Virus record (IMG/VR): IMGVR_UViG_3300043425_000147
Span: 1-23,303 of that record
DNA from: a virus
Direction: 5' to 3' (one strand)
DNA: 23,303 nt
Positions 1 to 7,042 of the stretch are shown here, one piece after another. Under the pieces are notes generated by a model that did no database searches, was not told the origin of the DNA, and worked only from the letters and a program-made list of their open reading frames with translations. Position numbers and translations under genes: made by a program. Numbering within the stretch: position 1 is the first letter of the stretch; each line of letters opens with the position of its first letter.

Positions 1-974
1 TGATCGCCGAGCAGCGCGTCGATCCGCAGTGGCTGCTCAGTCGGGACGACCTCTCGGGCACCGTCGACGTGCAGATCCACGATGTGCTGCACGGGGTGCT
101 GGAGATCATCGACTACAAGGACGGGATGAACGACGCCTGGGACTCGGCGATCCTGCAGATGGAGCAGTACGCTGTGGGCGCACTGGCCGGGTTCAAGATC
201 GCCAAGCCCGGTCGCTACCCGTTCCAGACCGTGCGCATGACGGTGATCCAGCCGAAGTTGGCGCTGCGCGGCGGCCCGACGATCAGGTCTGTGGACTACC
301 CTGTGGACAAGGTTTTGGATGAGGTGGCTCGCACCATCGTCATCGAGGCCGCGGCCACGGACAGACCCGACGCGCCACTGGTGCCTGGCGAGAAGCAGTG
401 CAGGTACTGTCGCGCTAAGGGCGGCTGCGCTGCGCTCAGCACCAAGGCGCTGCAGGTCGTTGACACGGTGGACATCACGGCCAGCGCGGCCGAGAAGGAT
501 CCGACCAAGATGACGGACGAGCAGATCGTCCAGATCATGGAGGCGGCACCGCTGCTGCGTCAGATGCTCGAAGGCGTGGAGAAGGAGGCGCAGACCCGCA
601 TGGAGCGCGGCGCGGACATCCCGGGCCTGAAGATGGTCAACGGCAAGGGACACCGCGCCTGGAAGCTGTCCGAGGATGAGATGGCCGAGCGCCTGCGCAA
701 GATGGGCATCCCCAAAGAGTCGGTCTACAAGACGACGCTGGTGTCCCCAGCACAGGCCGAGAAGCTGCGCTGGAAGAAGCGCGATGGCACCGATGTGCAA
801 CTGACCGAGCGTCAACTGAAGACACTCGAAACCGAGTACGTGGTGAAGACGATGGGCAAGCCAGTGGTCGCTCTGGCCGCTGACTCGCGCACCGCGATCA
901 CTACCAACGCTGCGCCGTTGTTCAGCGCAGTGCAACCTGAAGTGCCGGTCGAACTGCCGGCGTGGTTATCGTAA
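1..974 (+). CDS. DUF2800 family PD-(D/E)XK nuclease (Cas4/RecB-like), 5'-partial
   Basis: The reading frame is open from base 3, so the N-terminus lies outside the window; about 323 residues are visible. A GTG at 69 is inside the conserved domain and is not the start. The PD-(D/E)XK core can be read: the acidic residue in GTVDV (D at 66-68), then LEIIDYKDG (D at 111, K at 117), then the QMEQYAVGA helix (from about 156), which matches the QxxxY motif of RecB/Cas4-type nucleases. Three cysteines in QCRYCRAKGGC (about 399-428) resemble the C-terminal Fe-S ligands of Cas4/AddB nucleases; the fourth would be upstream. Members of this family sit beside DUF2815 and the polymerase in many phages, as here, and are expected to process DNA ends in replication or recombination. 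Family call is secure; the biochemical role is inferred from family. Confidence 0.85.
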   Translation, partial: IAEQRVDPQWLLSRDDLSGTVDVQIHDVLHGVLEIIDYKDGMNDAWDSAILQMEQYAVGALAGFKIAKPGRYPFQTVRMTVIQPKLALRGGPTIRSVDYPVDKVLDEVARTIVIEAAATDRPDAPLVPGEKQCRYCRAKGGCAALSTKALQVVDTVDITASAAEKDPTKMTDEQIVQIMEAAPLLRQMLEGVEKEAQTRMERGADIPGLKMVNGKGHRAWKLSEDEMAERLRKMGIPKESVYKTTLVSPAQAEKLRWKKRDGTDVQLTERQLKTLETEYVVKTMGKPVVALAADSRTAITTNAAPLFSAVQPEVPVELPAWLS

Positions 975-993
975 AACCTGAAAGGTAATTGTC

Positions 994-1656
994 ATGTCTG
1001 ATCTCGTATTTCTGTCGGGTGTTCGTCTCTCGTTCCCCCATCTGGTGGAACCCCAGAAGCGCGTCTCACCCGAGACGGGCAAGGAGCGCCTGAGCTACTC
1101 CGGGGACTTCATCATGGCCCCCGACCACCCGGGGTTCAAGCAGTTCATGGCCAAGATCAACGAGATGGCGCTGGCCAAGTGGAAGGAGCACGCGGGCAAC
1201 GTGCTGAACCTGATCAACGCTGACCGCAAGCTGCGCTGCTACGGCGACGGTAACCAGAAGGTCAACAGCAAGACCTTCCAGCCCTACGACGGCTACGCGG
1301 GCAACGTGTACGTCACGGCCGGCCGGGACAACCCGCCGCAGATCATCCAGGCCGACGGCACGCCCGTGGACCCCAGCAACACGATGGCCTACCAGGCGCT
1401 GACCCGCAAGATGTACGGCGGCTGCCGTGTCAACGTGGCGATCAAGCCTTGGCTGCAGGAGAACAAGCATGGCCGCGGTATCCGGGCCGATCTGGTGGCC
1501 GTGCAGTTCGCTGGTGATGACAAGGCGTTCGGCGAGGGCGCGGTGGATGCGTCGGGCATGTTCGGCGCTGTGGCCGGCGCTGCTGCACCGGCACCGTCGT
1601 TCCTGCAGCCCGCTGCGGCGCAGATGCCTCTGCCTCCGTTCATGAGCGCGCAGTGA
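994..1656 (+). CDS. DUF2815 family protein, probable ssDNA-binding protein
   Basis: This 220-residue protein begins MSDLVFLSGVRLSFPHL, the usual DUF2815 opening, and follows the DUF2800 nuclease by 19 bases. The family is predicted to have an OB-fold and to act like T7 gp2.5, coating single-stranded DNA at the fork. Supporting features are the alternating aromatic/basic central part and an Ala/Pro-rich, flexible C-terminal tail, though the very end (PFMSAQ) lacks the acidic tip typical of SSB proteins. The start ATG has a weak upstream AAAGG. The stop overlaps the GTG start of the polymerase (GTGA), so the two are probably translationally coupled. ssDNA binding is inferred from family and neighbours, not from a visible motif. 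Confidence 0.85.
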   Translation: MSDLVFLSGVRLSFPHLVEPQKRVSPETGKERLSYSGDFIMAPDHPGFKQFMAKINEMALAKWKEHAGNVLNLINADRKLRCYGDGNQKVNSKTFQPYDGYAGNVYVTAGRDNPPQIIQADGTPVDPSNTMAYQALTRKMYGGCRVNVAIKPWLQENKHGRGIRADLVAVQFAGDDKAFGEGAVDASGMFGAVAGAAAPAPSFLQPAAAQMPLPPFMSAQ

Positions 1657-3485
1657 ACGACTGGGTGTACGACTGCGAGACGTTCCCCAACGTCTTCACG
1701 CTGTCTGTGATGCACGTCGAGGCACCCGTCAGGCTGATGTTCGAGATCAGCGAGTGGCGCAATGAGTCCCGGCAGATTGTCGAGTTCGTGCGCTACCTCG
1801 CTGACCGCAATGCCCGCATGGCGGGGTTCAACAACATCGGCTTTGACTACCCCATCCTGCACACCCTAATGCAGATGGGGCAGTCTGACGCGCAGACGCT
1901 GTACCGCAAGGCGCAGGCCATCATCGAGCGCCAAGACGATGACGACCGCTGGCTGCACACGGTCAAGCCCAGCGACCGCATCGTGGAGCAGATCGACCTC
2001 TACAAGATCCACCACTTCGACAACAAGGCTCGCGCCACTAGCCTCAAGGCGCTGGAGTTCAACTTGCGGATGGACACGATTGAAGATCTCCCGTTCAAGG
2101 TGGGCACTGTTCTCACTCGGGAGCAGGTCGAGGTTTTGAAGAAGTACAACGAGCACGATGTAGAAGCCACGCGGCTTTTCTACCACCTGACCACAGACAT
2201 GCTGCGGTTCCGCGAAGACCTGTGCGCCAAGTACCCGGGCAAGGACTGGCTGAACTTCAACGACACCAAGATCGGCAAGGAGTACTTCACGCTGCGCCTG
2301 GAGCAGGCCGGCGTCTCCTGCTACGACTTCGGCCCCGATGGACGCACGCCGCGGCAGACCCCTCGCCCGGTGATCCACCTGAAGGACGCCATCCTGCCGT
2401 GGATCACGTTCCAGCAGCCCGAGTTCATCCGGGTGCTGAACTGGCTCAAGGCGCAGACGATCACCGAGACCAAGGGCGTCTTCACGGATCTCACGGCCAC
2501 GGTCAACGGGTTCACATTCGTCTTCGGCCTGGGCGGCATCCACGGCTCGCTGGAGAACGTGGTGGTGGAGTCTGACGACGAGCACGTCATCATCGACCTC
2601 GACGTCACCAGCTACTACCCGAACCTGGCCATCACCAACGAGTTCCACCCTGAGCACCTAGGCAAGGACTTCGTTGCGATCTACAGCAACCTGTTCGAGC
2701 AGCGCAAGCAGTACCCCAAGAAGAGCAGCGAGAGCGCCATGCTCAAGCTGGCCCTGAACGGGGTGTACGGCGACAGCAACAACAAGTTCAGCGTGTTCTA
2801 CGACCCGCTGTTCACCATGAGCATTACGCTCAACGGGCAACTGCTGCTGTGCCTGCTGGCCGAGCGCCTGATGGAGATCGGCGGCCTGTCACTGGTGCAG
2901 ATCAACACCGATGGCGTCACGGTGCGCGTACCCCGCGCCCACATGCAGCGTGTGGATGAGACCTGCGCATGGTGGATGCACATGACCGGGCTGAACCTGG
3001 AGCAGGTGCGCTACCGGCGCATGTTCCTGCGCGACGTGAACAACTACATCGGGCAGTACGAGGACGGCACCGTCAAGCGCAAGGGCGCCTACGAGTGGAA
3101 GACCGGCTGGCACCAGAACGCTGGCGGCCTGGTGATCCCCAAGGTGGCCGAGAAGGTGCTGGTGGAGGGTGCTCCGATCCGGCAGACGGTGGAGAACTGG
3201 CCGCACCTGCACGACTTCATGCTGCGCATCAAGGTGCCGCGCTCCAGCTACCTGCAGTGGGGTGACCACCAGGCGCAGAACACAACGAGGTACTACGTGG
3301 CCAAGGGCGGCAAGCCGTTGACCAAGTGGATGCCGCCGCTCAAGGGCAAGACCGACTGGCGCAAGTTCGCCGTGGAGAGTGGGTGGAACGTGCAGGTATG
3401 CAACAACATCAAGGACGTTGGGCTGCCTGTGGACTTTGACTATTACGTACAGGAGATCGAGAAACTATGCCTGGCTTTAGCGTGA
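1653..3485 (+). CDS. Phage DNA polymerase, family-B type with 3'-5' exonuclease
   Basis: A 610-residue replicative polymerase. The exonuclease motifs are YDCETFPN (D7, E9), NNIGFDYP (D65) and YNEHDVEATRLFY (about 165-177). The palm motifs are of family B: motif A DVTSYYPNL (D317), motif B KLALNGVYG (K365, N369, Y372, G373) and motif C QINTDGV, where the usual DTDS is NTDG (N418-D420). The second aspartate, the metal ligand, is kept. NTDG is, as I recall, shared by a subfamily of short phage polymerases. The start is a GTG overlapping the DUF2815 stop; no in-frame ATG lies ahead of the exonuclease motif. It should copy the phage genome with the upstream DUF2800 and DUF2815 proteins and the downstream helicase. 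The 3' end overlaps the next gene by 19 bases. Some databases may label relatives simply DNA polymerase I. Confidence 0.93.
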   Translation: MNDWVYDCETFPNVFTLSVMHVEAPVRLMFEISEWRNESRQIVEFVRYLADRNARMAGFNNIGFDYPILHTLMQMGQSDAQTLYRKAQAIIERQDDDDRWLHTVKPSDRIVEQIDLYKIHHFDNKARATSLKALEFNLRMDTIEDLPFKVGTVLTREQVEVLKKYNEHDVEATRLFYHLTTDMLRFREDLCAKYPGKDWLNFNDTKIGKEYFTLRLEQAGVSCYDFGPDGRTPRQTPRPVIHLKDAILPWITFQQPEFIRVLNWLKAQTITETKGVFTDLTATVNGFTFVFGLGGIHGSLENVVVESDDEHVIIDLDVTSYYPNLAITNEFHPEHLGKDFVAIYSNLFEQRKQYPKKSSESAMLKLALNGVYGDSNNKFSVFYDPLFTMSITLNGQLLLCLLAERLMEIGGLSLVQINTDGVTVRVPRAHMQRVDETCAWWMHMTGLNLEQVRYRRMFLRDVNNYIGQYEDGTVKRKGAYEWKTGWHQNAGGLVIPKVAEKVLVEGAPIRQTVENWPHLHDFMLRIKVPRSSYLQWGDHQAQNTTRYYVAKGGKPLTKWMPPLKGKTDWRKFAVESGWNVQVCNNIKDVGLPVDFDYYVQEIEKLCLALA

Positions 3486-3703
3486 ACCAAGTGCAACACG
3501 GTGGTGATCACTACAAGAAGCAAGTGATCCAACCGTGGGACTACATCGCTGCGAATCAACTCGGTTATTTCGAGGGCAACGTGGTGAAGTACGTCTCACG
3601 GTGGAAGGACAAGGGTGGTGTCGAGGACTTGCGAAAGGCCCGGCACTACATCGACAAGTTGATCGAGTTGAACACCAGCAGCATCGAGCCGCACGGGTAC
3701 TGA
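3467..3703 (+). CDS. DUF3310 family protein
   Basis: A 78-residue protein with the full DUF3310 pattern: VQHGGDHYKKQVIQPWDYI near the start, then GNVVKYVSRWKDKGGVEDL and KARHYIDKLIEL. This small phage family is often annotated as a nucleotide kinase-like or SaV-type protein, but its activity is not established as far as I know. The ATG start lies inside the polymerase gene, with AGGAG at 3451-3455 upstream; a GTG at 3482 is a weaker alternative start. It sits among replication genes, which suggests a role in nucleotide supply or replication, an inference from context only. Confidence 0.85.
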   Translation: MPGFSVNQVQHGGDHYKKQVIQPWDYIAANQLGYFEGNVVKYVSRWKDKGGVEDLRKARHYIDKLIELNTSSIEPHGY

Positions 3704-3704
3704 C

Positions 3705-3989
3705 ATGCTTGAAAAGAACATCGAAGCGAAGGTCTGCGGTTACGCCCGTGAGCGCGGGCTGCTGGCCTACAAGTTCACATCACCAGCGCACGCCGCGGTG
3801 CCTGATCGGCTGTTCGTGCTGCCCAGCGGGCGCATGTTCTTCTGCGAGTTCAAGCGCCAGGGCCAGAAGCCCACGCCGGCCCAGGAGCGCGAGCATCACC
3901 GGCTGAGGCAGCACAAGGTCAGCGTGTTCGTCATCGACAACGTGGACGCTGGGCTGCGCATGGTTGACGAGATGTTGATGACATGCTGA
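3705..3989 (+). CDS. VRR-NUC domain nuclease
   Basis: A 94-residue stand-alone VRR-NUC protein, of the PD-(D/E)XK fold seen at the C-terminus of FAN1. Visible motifs are an N-terminal helix with E (EKNIEAKVCGYARERG), the PDRLFVLPSGRMFFCEFK core with D and E-x-K catalytic residues, and the conserved QKPTPAQEREHHRLR helix. It starts one base after the DUF3310 stop and ends in an ATGCTGA overlap with the XF1762 gene. Family members beside SNF2 helicases in phages are thought to cut branched or flap DNA in replication; this role is inferred. Length matches the usual small phage form. Confidence 0.9.
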   Translation: MLEKNIEAKVCGYARERGLLAYKFTSPAHAAVPDRLFVLPSGRMFFCEFKRQGQKPTPAQEREHHRLRQHKVSVFVIDNVDAGLRMVDEMLMTC

Positions 3990-4429
3990 TTGTGCCGATC
4001 ACATTGAAAGCAGCACAGGAGTTCGTCAAGGTGCACCACCGCCACAACAAGCCCCCTGTCGGGCACAAGTTCAGCATAGGTCTAGAAACAGATTGGGGAT
4101 TGTTGATTGGTGCGGCCTGTGCTGGTCGTCCGGTGGCGAGGATGTTCGACAACGGGCTGACCCTTGAGGTAAACCGAACCTGCACCTTGGGCGACAAGAA
4201 CGCCAACTCGATGTTGTATGGCGCGGTGTGGCGGGCGGCCAAGGCGATGGGCTACAGGCGCTGCATCACTTACACGCAGCACGATGAGAGTGGCGCTTCA
4301 CTCCGAGCAGTCGGGTGGATTCGCGTCAAAGACCTTCCTCCCAACAAAGGGTGGGATTGCCCGTCCAGAGTGCGAAGTGATATCGGCTCGGCGGGCATTG
4401 CTAGAACACTGTGGGAAATCCGATGCTGA
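3983..4429 (+). CDS. XF1762 family protein, GNAT-like fold
   Basis: A 148-residue protein resembling the XF1762 family (named from a Xylella prophage-type gene), common between the nuclease and helicase genes of such phages. It begins IVPITLKAAQEFVKVHHRH and has a central strand LIGAACAGRPVARM, followed by NRTCTLGDKNANSMLYG and the segment ASLRAVGW, which resembles the acetyl-CoA-proximal part of GNAT acetyltransferases. No substrate is known to me. It overlaps the VRR-NUC gene by 7 bases and the helicase gene by 7 bases (from its ATG), using the same ATGCTGA arrangement at both ends. Family recognition is good; enzymatic activity is a guess from fold resemblance. Confidence 0.75.
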   Translation: MLIVPITLKAAQEFVKVHHRHNKPPVGHKFSIGLETDWGLLIGAACAGRPVARMFDNGLTLEVNRTCTLGDKNANSMLYGAVWRAAKAMGYRRCITYTQHDESGASLRAVGWIRVKDLPPNKGWDCPSRVRSDIGSAGIARTLWEIRC

Positions 4430-5850
4430 CCCCCAACCTCCTCCACGACTACCAGAAGAAGGCGGTCAACTTCCAATGCACCCACGTCAACTCGATGATG
4501 TGGCTGGACATGGGGTTGGGCAAGACTATCGTCACGCTCACCACCATCGCGCACCTGATCAAGACGCGGTTCCTGCGGGGTGTGATCATCATCGCCCCCA
4601 TCCGCGTGATCCGTCTGGTGTGGCGCCAGGAGGCCGCGAAGTGGGAGCACACCAAGCACCTGCGCTTCAGCATGGTCACAGGCACACGCGACCAACGGAC
4701 CCGGGCGCTGATGCGCGAGGCTGACGTCTACCTGATGAACTACGACAACCTGAAATGGCTTGGTGAAACGCTGCACACCTACTACGTCAGCAAGGACAAG
4801 CCGCTGCCGTTCAACGGTGTGGTGTGGGACGAGATCAGCAAGATGAAGAACAGCGCCACGGACCGCGTGCGAGCGGTCAAGCGCATCTTGGACAAGTTCG
4901 ATTGGACGACTGGCCTGACCGGCACCCCTGCGTCCAATGGCTACAAGGATCTGCACGGGCAGTACCTAGTGGTGGACAAGGGACAGCGCCTAGGCACCAG
5001 CAAGACCGCGTTCAAGACCCGGTTCTACAAGAAGGCCGGCCCCTACAAAGAGGTGCCCTACGACGACACCGAGACGGTCATCAAGCAGTTGATCGGCGAC
5101 ATCACGCTGGAGATGAGCGCCGAAGACTACAACCCGCTGCCCGATCTCATCGTCAACAACATCGAGGTGGAGATGCCGCCCGAGTTGCGGGCCAAGTATG
5201 ACCAGATGGAGCGCGACTTCTTCACCGTGCTCGACAGCGGCAAAGAGATCGAGGTGTTCAACTCAGCCGCGCTGACCAACAAGTGCCTGCAGTTCAGCAA
5301 CGGCGCGGTGTACCCCATCGCAGGCATGCCGCTGTGGGAGCCGGTGCATGAGTTGAAGCTCGACGCACTCGACGAGATTCTTGACGAGGCGCAGGGCTCG
5401 CCTGTGCTGTGCGCCTACGCTTACCGCTCAGACGCAGAGCGGATCATGGAGCGGTTCAAGACGCTGCGGCCAATCAACCTGACCGAGTGCAAGAGCGAGC
5501 GCGAGTTGAACAACGCGATGGAGCGGTGGAAGAGCGGCGATTGCCCCCTGATGATATGCCATCCTGCTTCCGCAGGACACGGTATTGACGGACTCCAGAA
5601 ACGTGGTAACATCATGGTGTGGTTTGGCTTAACCTGGAGTCTAGACCTATATGACCAAATGAACGCTCGTTTGCGCAGACAAGGTCAAGGTGTACCAGTA
5701 GTTTGTCATCACATTACATCAAAAGAGACATTAGACCAGGCTCAAGCACTCGCACTGCAAAACAAAGCCATTGGTCAAGAAAGTTTGCGAAATGCTGTTA
5801 AACAATACCGCAAAGAAAAAGAAAACAAAATGGGACAGGAGTTCCCTTGA
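4423..5850 (+). CDS. SNF2/DEAD-like helicase (superfamily 2)
   Basis: A 475-residue SF2 ATPase. Visible motifs in order: Q-like LHDYQKKAV near the start, Walker A MGLGKTIVTL (about 30), motif Ia IIIAPIRVI, motif II VVWDEISKMKN (about 136), motif III TGLTGTPASNGY (about 171), and in the C-lobe AGHGIDGLQKRGN, VWFGLTWSLDLYDQMNARL and RRQGQ (motifs V and VI). It should remodel DNA or protein-DNA complexes in replication or recombination with the VRR-NUC nuclease. The ATG at 4423 is preferred over the GTG at 4411 because it repeats the ATGCTGA overlap seen one gene earlier. From about 5550 to the stop the codons switch from G/C-ending to A/T-ending and G+C falls from about 62% to 35-48%, although all motifs stay intact. 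The 3' end overlaps the endonuclease gene by 59 bases. Confidence 0.92.
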   Translation: MLTPNLLHDYQKKAVNFQCTHVNSMMWLDMGLGKTIVTLTTIAHLIKTRFLRGVIIIAPIRVIRLVWRQEAAKWEHTKHLRFSMVTGTRDQRTRALMREADVYLMNYDNLKWLGETLHTYYVSKDKPLPFNGVVWDEISKMKNSATDRVRAVKRILDKFDWTTGLTGTPASNGYKDLHGQYLVVDKGQRLGTSKTAFKTRFYKKAGPYKEVPYDDTETVIKQLIGDITLEMSAEDYNPLPDLIVNNIEVEMPPELRAKYDQMERDFFTVLDSGKEIEVFNSAALTNKCLQFSNGAVYPIAGMPLWEPVHELKLDALDEILDEAQGSPVLCAYAYRSDAERIMERFKTLRPINLTECKSERELNNAMERWKSGDCPLMICHPASAGHGIDGLQKRGNIMVWFGLTWSLDLYDQMNARLRRQGQGVPVVCHHITSKETLDQAQALALQNKAIGQESLRNAVKQYRKEKENKMGQEFP

Positions 5851-6547
5851 GCAAATCGCAAAATCATTTGCGTCTCGGTCTGATTTTGCAGCCAAAAACA
5901 AATCTGCTTACGAGGCGTGCAGAATTCGTGGATTGTTGGATGAGTGGTTCGATCACAAATTGACTCAATGGACAGAAGAACTGATAAGATGCGAGGCTGC
6001 TAAATACACATCTCGAACCGAGTTTGCTAATAATGCTGGTTCGGCTTACAACGCGGCCCGCAGAATGAATTTACTACCCACACTTTATGATTCAATGTTG
6101 AAAACATGGTCGTTTGATGCTATTAAGTGCGTAGCTCAAACGTGTGAGAACAAAAAACAATTCAAACGAAAAAATGCAACCGCTTATAACGCGGCTCTCA
6201 GACTTGGTGTTATAGATGAGTTATTTGAAAATCAAATCCGTGTGAATAGTCGTGATTGTGTATACATGTGGGCCGTCAATGAGGAGTTTGATTTATACAA
6301 GGTGGGAATAACCAGTGAAAAAATGGGTAACTATCGTGTTCATCAGGTTGCTAAAGAAGCGGGTGTAACACCTACTATTCTGTTTATTCGCAAAGTAGGA
6401 TACGATTTGGCAAAAAAGATAGAACGTCAGATGAAAAAGATCGGACGCCCTTATAAATTTCCAAAAAAGTTTTTTGGTCATTCTGAATTTAGATATATGA
6501 CACCCAATGAAGTTCAACAATGTATTAACTTATCCAAAGGAGTGTGA
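5792..6547 (+). CDS. Homing endonuclease, T5orf172/GIY-YIG type with N-terminal repeats
   Basis: A 251-residue free-standing endonuclease. Residues about 157-240 form a T5orf172/MUG113-like GIY-YIG domain: CVYMWAV, then LYKVGIT (168-174), R182 in NYRVHQV, E211 in KKIERQM, and the terminal FFGHSEFRYMT. Upstream are three tandem repeats of 46-residue period (14-56, 60-102, 106-148) with shared pattern W..e.I...A......F......AY.AA...g.l...., as in phage homing endonucleases, probably DNA-contacting. ATG 5792 is preferred; TTG 5771 is in frame upstream. It overlaps the helicase end by 59 bases, and its last codons contain the AAAGGAG of the next gene. Codon use and G+C (about 33-45%) are foreign to the genome. 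It likely cuts endonuclease-free relatives near this site and spreads by repair. Confidence 0.85.
   Translation: MLLNNTAKKKKTKWDRSSLEQIAKSFASRSDFAAKNKSAYEACRIRGLLDEWFDHKLTQWTEELIRCEAAKYTSRTEFANNAGSAYNAARRMNLLPTLYDSMLKTWSFDAIKCVAQTCENKKQFKRKNATAYNAALRLGVIDELFENQIRVNSRDCVYMWAVNEEFDLYKVGITSEKMGNYRVHQVAKEAGVTPTILFIRKVGYDLAKKIERQMKKIGRPYKFPKKFFGHSEFRYMTPNEVQQCINLSKGV
5831..6235 (+). repeat. Three tandem ~46-codon repeats in the endonuclease
   Basis: The encoded units begin WDRSSLEQIAKSF, WTEELIRCEAAKY and WSFDAIKCVAQTC and end in GLLDEWFDHK, NLLPTLYDSM and GVIDELFENQ. Each has a conserved aromatic-Ala core (SAYEACRIR, SAYNAARRM, TAYNAALRL). They are diverged at DNA level, so the repeat is best seen in protein. 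Confidence 0.85.
6536..6542 (+). promoter_or_regulatory. Shine-Dalgarno AAAGGAG of the MazG-like gene
   Basis: A strong AAAGGAG lies 6 bases before ATG 6549 and inside the last codons of the endonuclease gene. It decides the MazG-like start, because the in-frame upstream extension to 6507 runs through low-GC endonuclease sequence. Confidence 0.75.
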
Positions 6548-6548
6548 G

Positions 6549-6860
6549 ATGGAAGGCTACCGACTGATTGAACTGGACGTGATCCGCTGGGCTGAGGCCC
6601 GCAAGATCATCCCCAACAGCACCCCGATGGCACAGGCCGTCAAGACGCTGGAGGAGGTGACCGAGTTGATCTCTGCGCTGCACCGCAACAACCGCGAGGA
6701 GGCACTTGACGCCTACGGAGATGTGCTGGTGACGCTGATCATCGGTGCCGATCTGGCGGGCTTCGATCTTGTGGACGCGCTGGCCAAGGCGTACCATGAG
6801 ATCAAGGATCGCAAGGGCACTTTGCGAGGCGATGGTGTCTTCGTCAAAGAGACAGCATGA
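6549..6860 (+). CDS. MazG-like nucleotide pyrophosphohydrolase
   Basis: A 103-residue all-alpha NTP-PPase. The family signature is visible: an N-terminal helix, TLEEVTELISAL (the EExxE-type metal-binding helix, about 36-47), the DAYGDVLVTLIIGADLAG helix with the second acidic set (D at YGD, about 58), and KAYHEIKDRKG near the C-terminus. Such enzymes hydrolyse nucleoside triphosphates to monophosphates and pyrophosphate; in phages they may adjust nucleotide pools or lower (p)ppGpp signalling. The start at 6549 follows the endonuclease stop by one base. G+C returns to the phage average at once, so this gene probably followed the helicase before the endonuclease arrived. It overlaps the next gene by ATGA. 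Confidence 0.82.
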   Translation: MEGYRLIELDVIRWAEARKIIPNSTPMAQAVKTLEEVTELISALHRNNREEALDAYGDVLVTLIIGADLAGFDLVDALAKAYHEIKDRKGTLRGDGVFVKETA

Positions 6861-7042
6861 AGCCCTACAGCGACGTGAAAGACGTCACCATGAACCAGCG
6901 CGGCTCTGGACCCGGCATGGCGTTTCGCAAGAACTGCTCAGCCTGCAACCAGAAGAAAGAGATACGCGGCGGCTCGCTGTACACGCGTCTGAAGTTGTGG
7001 CGCTGCGCCGACTGCACACAGAAGGCGAGGAGTGAAGCATGA
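6857..7042 (+). CDS. Small zinc-ribbon-like protein, unknown function
   Basis: A 61-residue protein with two CxxC knuckles, CSACNQKKE and WRCADCTQK, separated by 19 residues, fitting a small zinc ribbon. The region between is basic and glycine-containing. The N-terminal segment TMNQRGSGPGMAFRKNCSAC is typical of short phage zinc-binding proteins. Coupled at both ends by ATGA overlaps (6857-6860 and 7039-7042). It could bind nucleic acid or a host protein; I cannot name a function. Confidence 0.7.
   Translation: MKPYSDVKDVTMNQRGSGPGMAFRKNCSACNQKKEIRGGSLYTRLKLWRCADCTQKARSEA

Larger units (their letters stand above)
5550..6547. other. Low-GC island: helicase 3' end plus homing endonuclease
   Basis: By hand count, lines starting at 5581, 5641, 5701, 5761 and 5821 have about 48, 47, 43, 35 and 45% G+C, and the line at 6121 about 33%, against 62% at 5401. 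The left edge is inside the helicase gene near the codons for MICHPA (about 5553); the right edge coincides with the endonuclease stop and the mazG-like start (6545-6551). A 5-bp hairpin with a 4-base loop (CCTGC/GCAGG, 5563-5576) lies close to the left edge and may be chance. The pattern fits acquisition of an endonuclease gene together with a co-converted flank from an AT-richer phage. Confidence 0.75.

Noticed and set aside
1866-2657. 263-codon minus-strand frame opposite the polymerase
   Set aside because: Val/Leu/Asp-rich antisense of a gene with intact exonuclease and polymerase motifs; no independent features.
5563-5576. CCTGC-TTCC-GCAGG hairpin at the composition edge as a recombination or bypass signal
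   Set aside because: A 5-bp stem is common by chance in such sequence; position alone is not enough to call it a signal.
5771-5791. TTG-started extension of the endonuclease
   Set aside because: ATG 5792 gives the complete repeat and nuclease regions; the extra seven residues lie wholly within the helicase coding region and add nothing.
5550-6547. Insertion sequence or group I intron explaining the low-GC island
   Set aside because: No terminal inverted repeats, target duplication or transposase; the helicase frame is not split and needs no splicing.
6507-6548. Longer MazG-like protein starting at 6507
   Set aside because: The extra codons are low-GC endonuclease sequence in another frame, and AAAGGAG is placed for ATG 6549.
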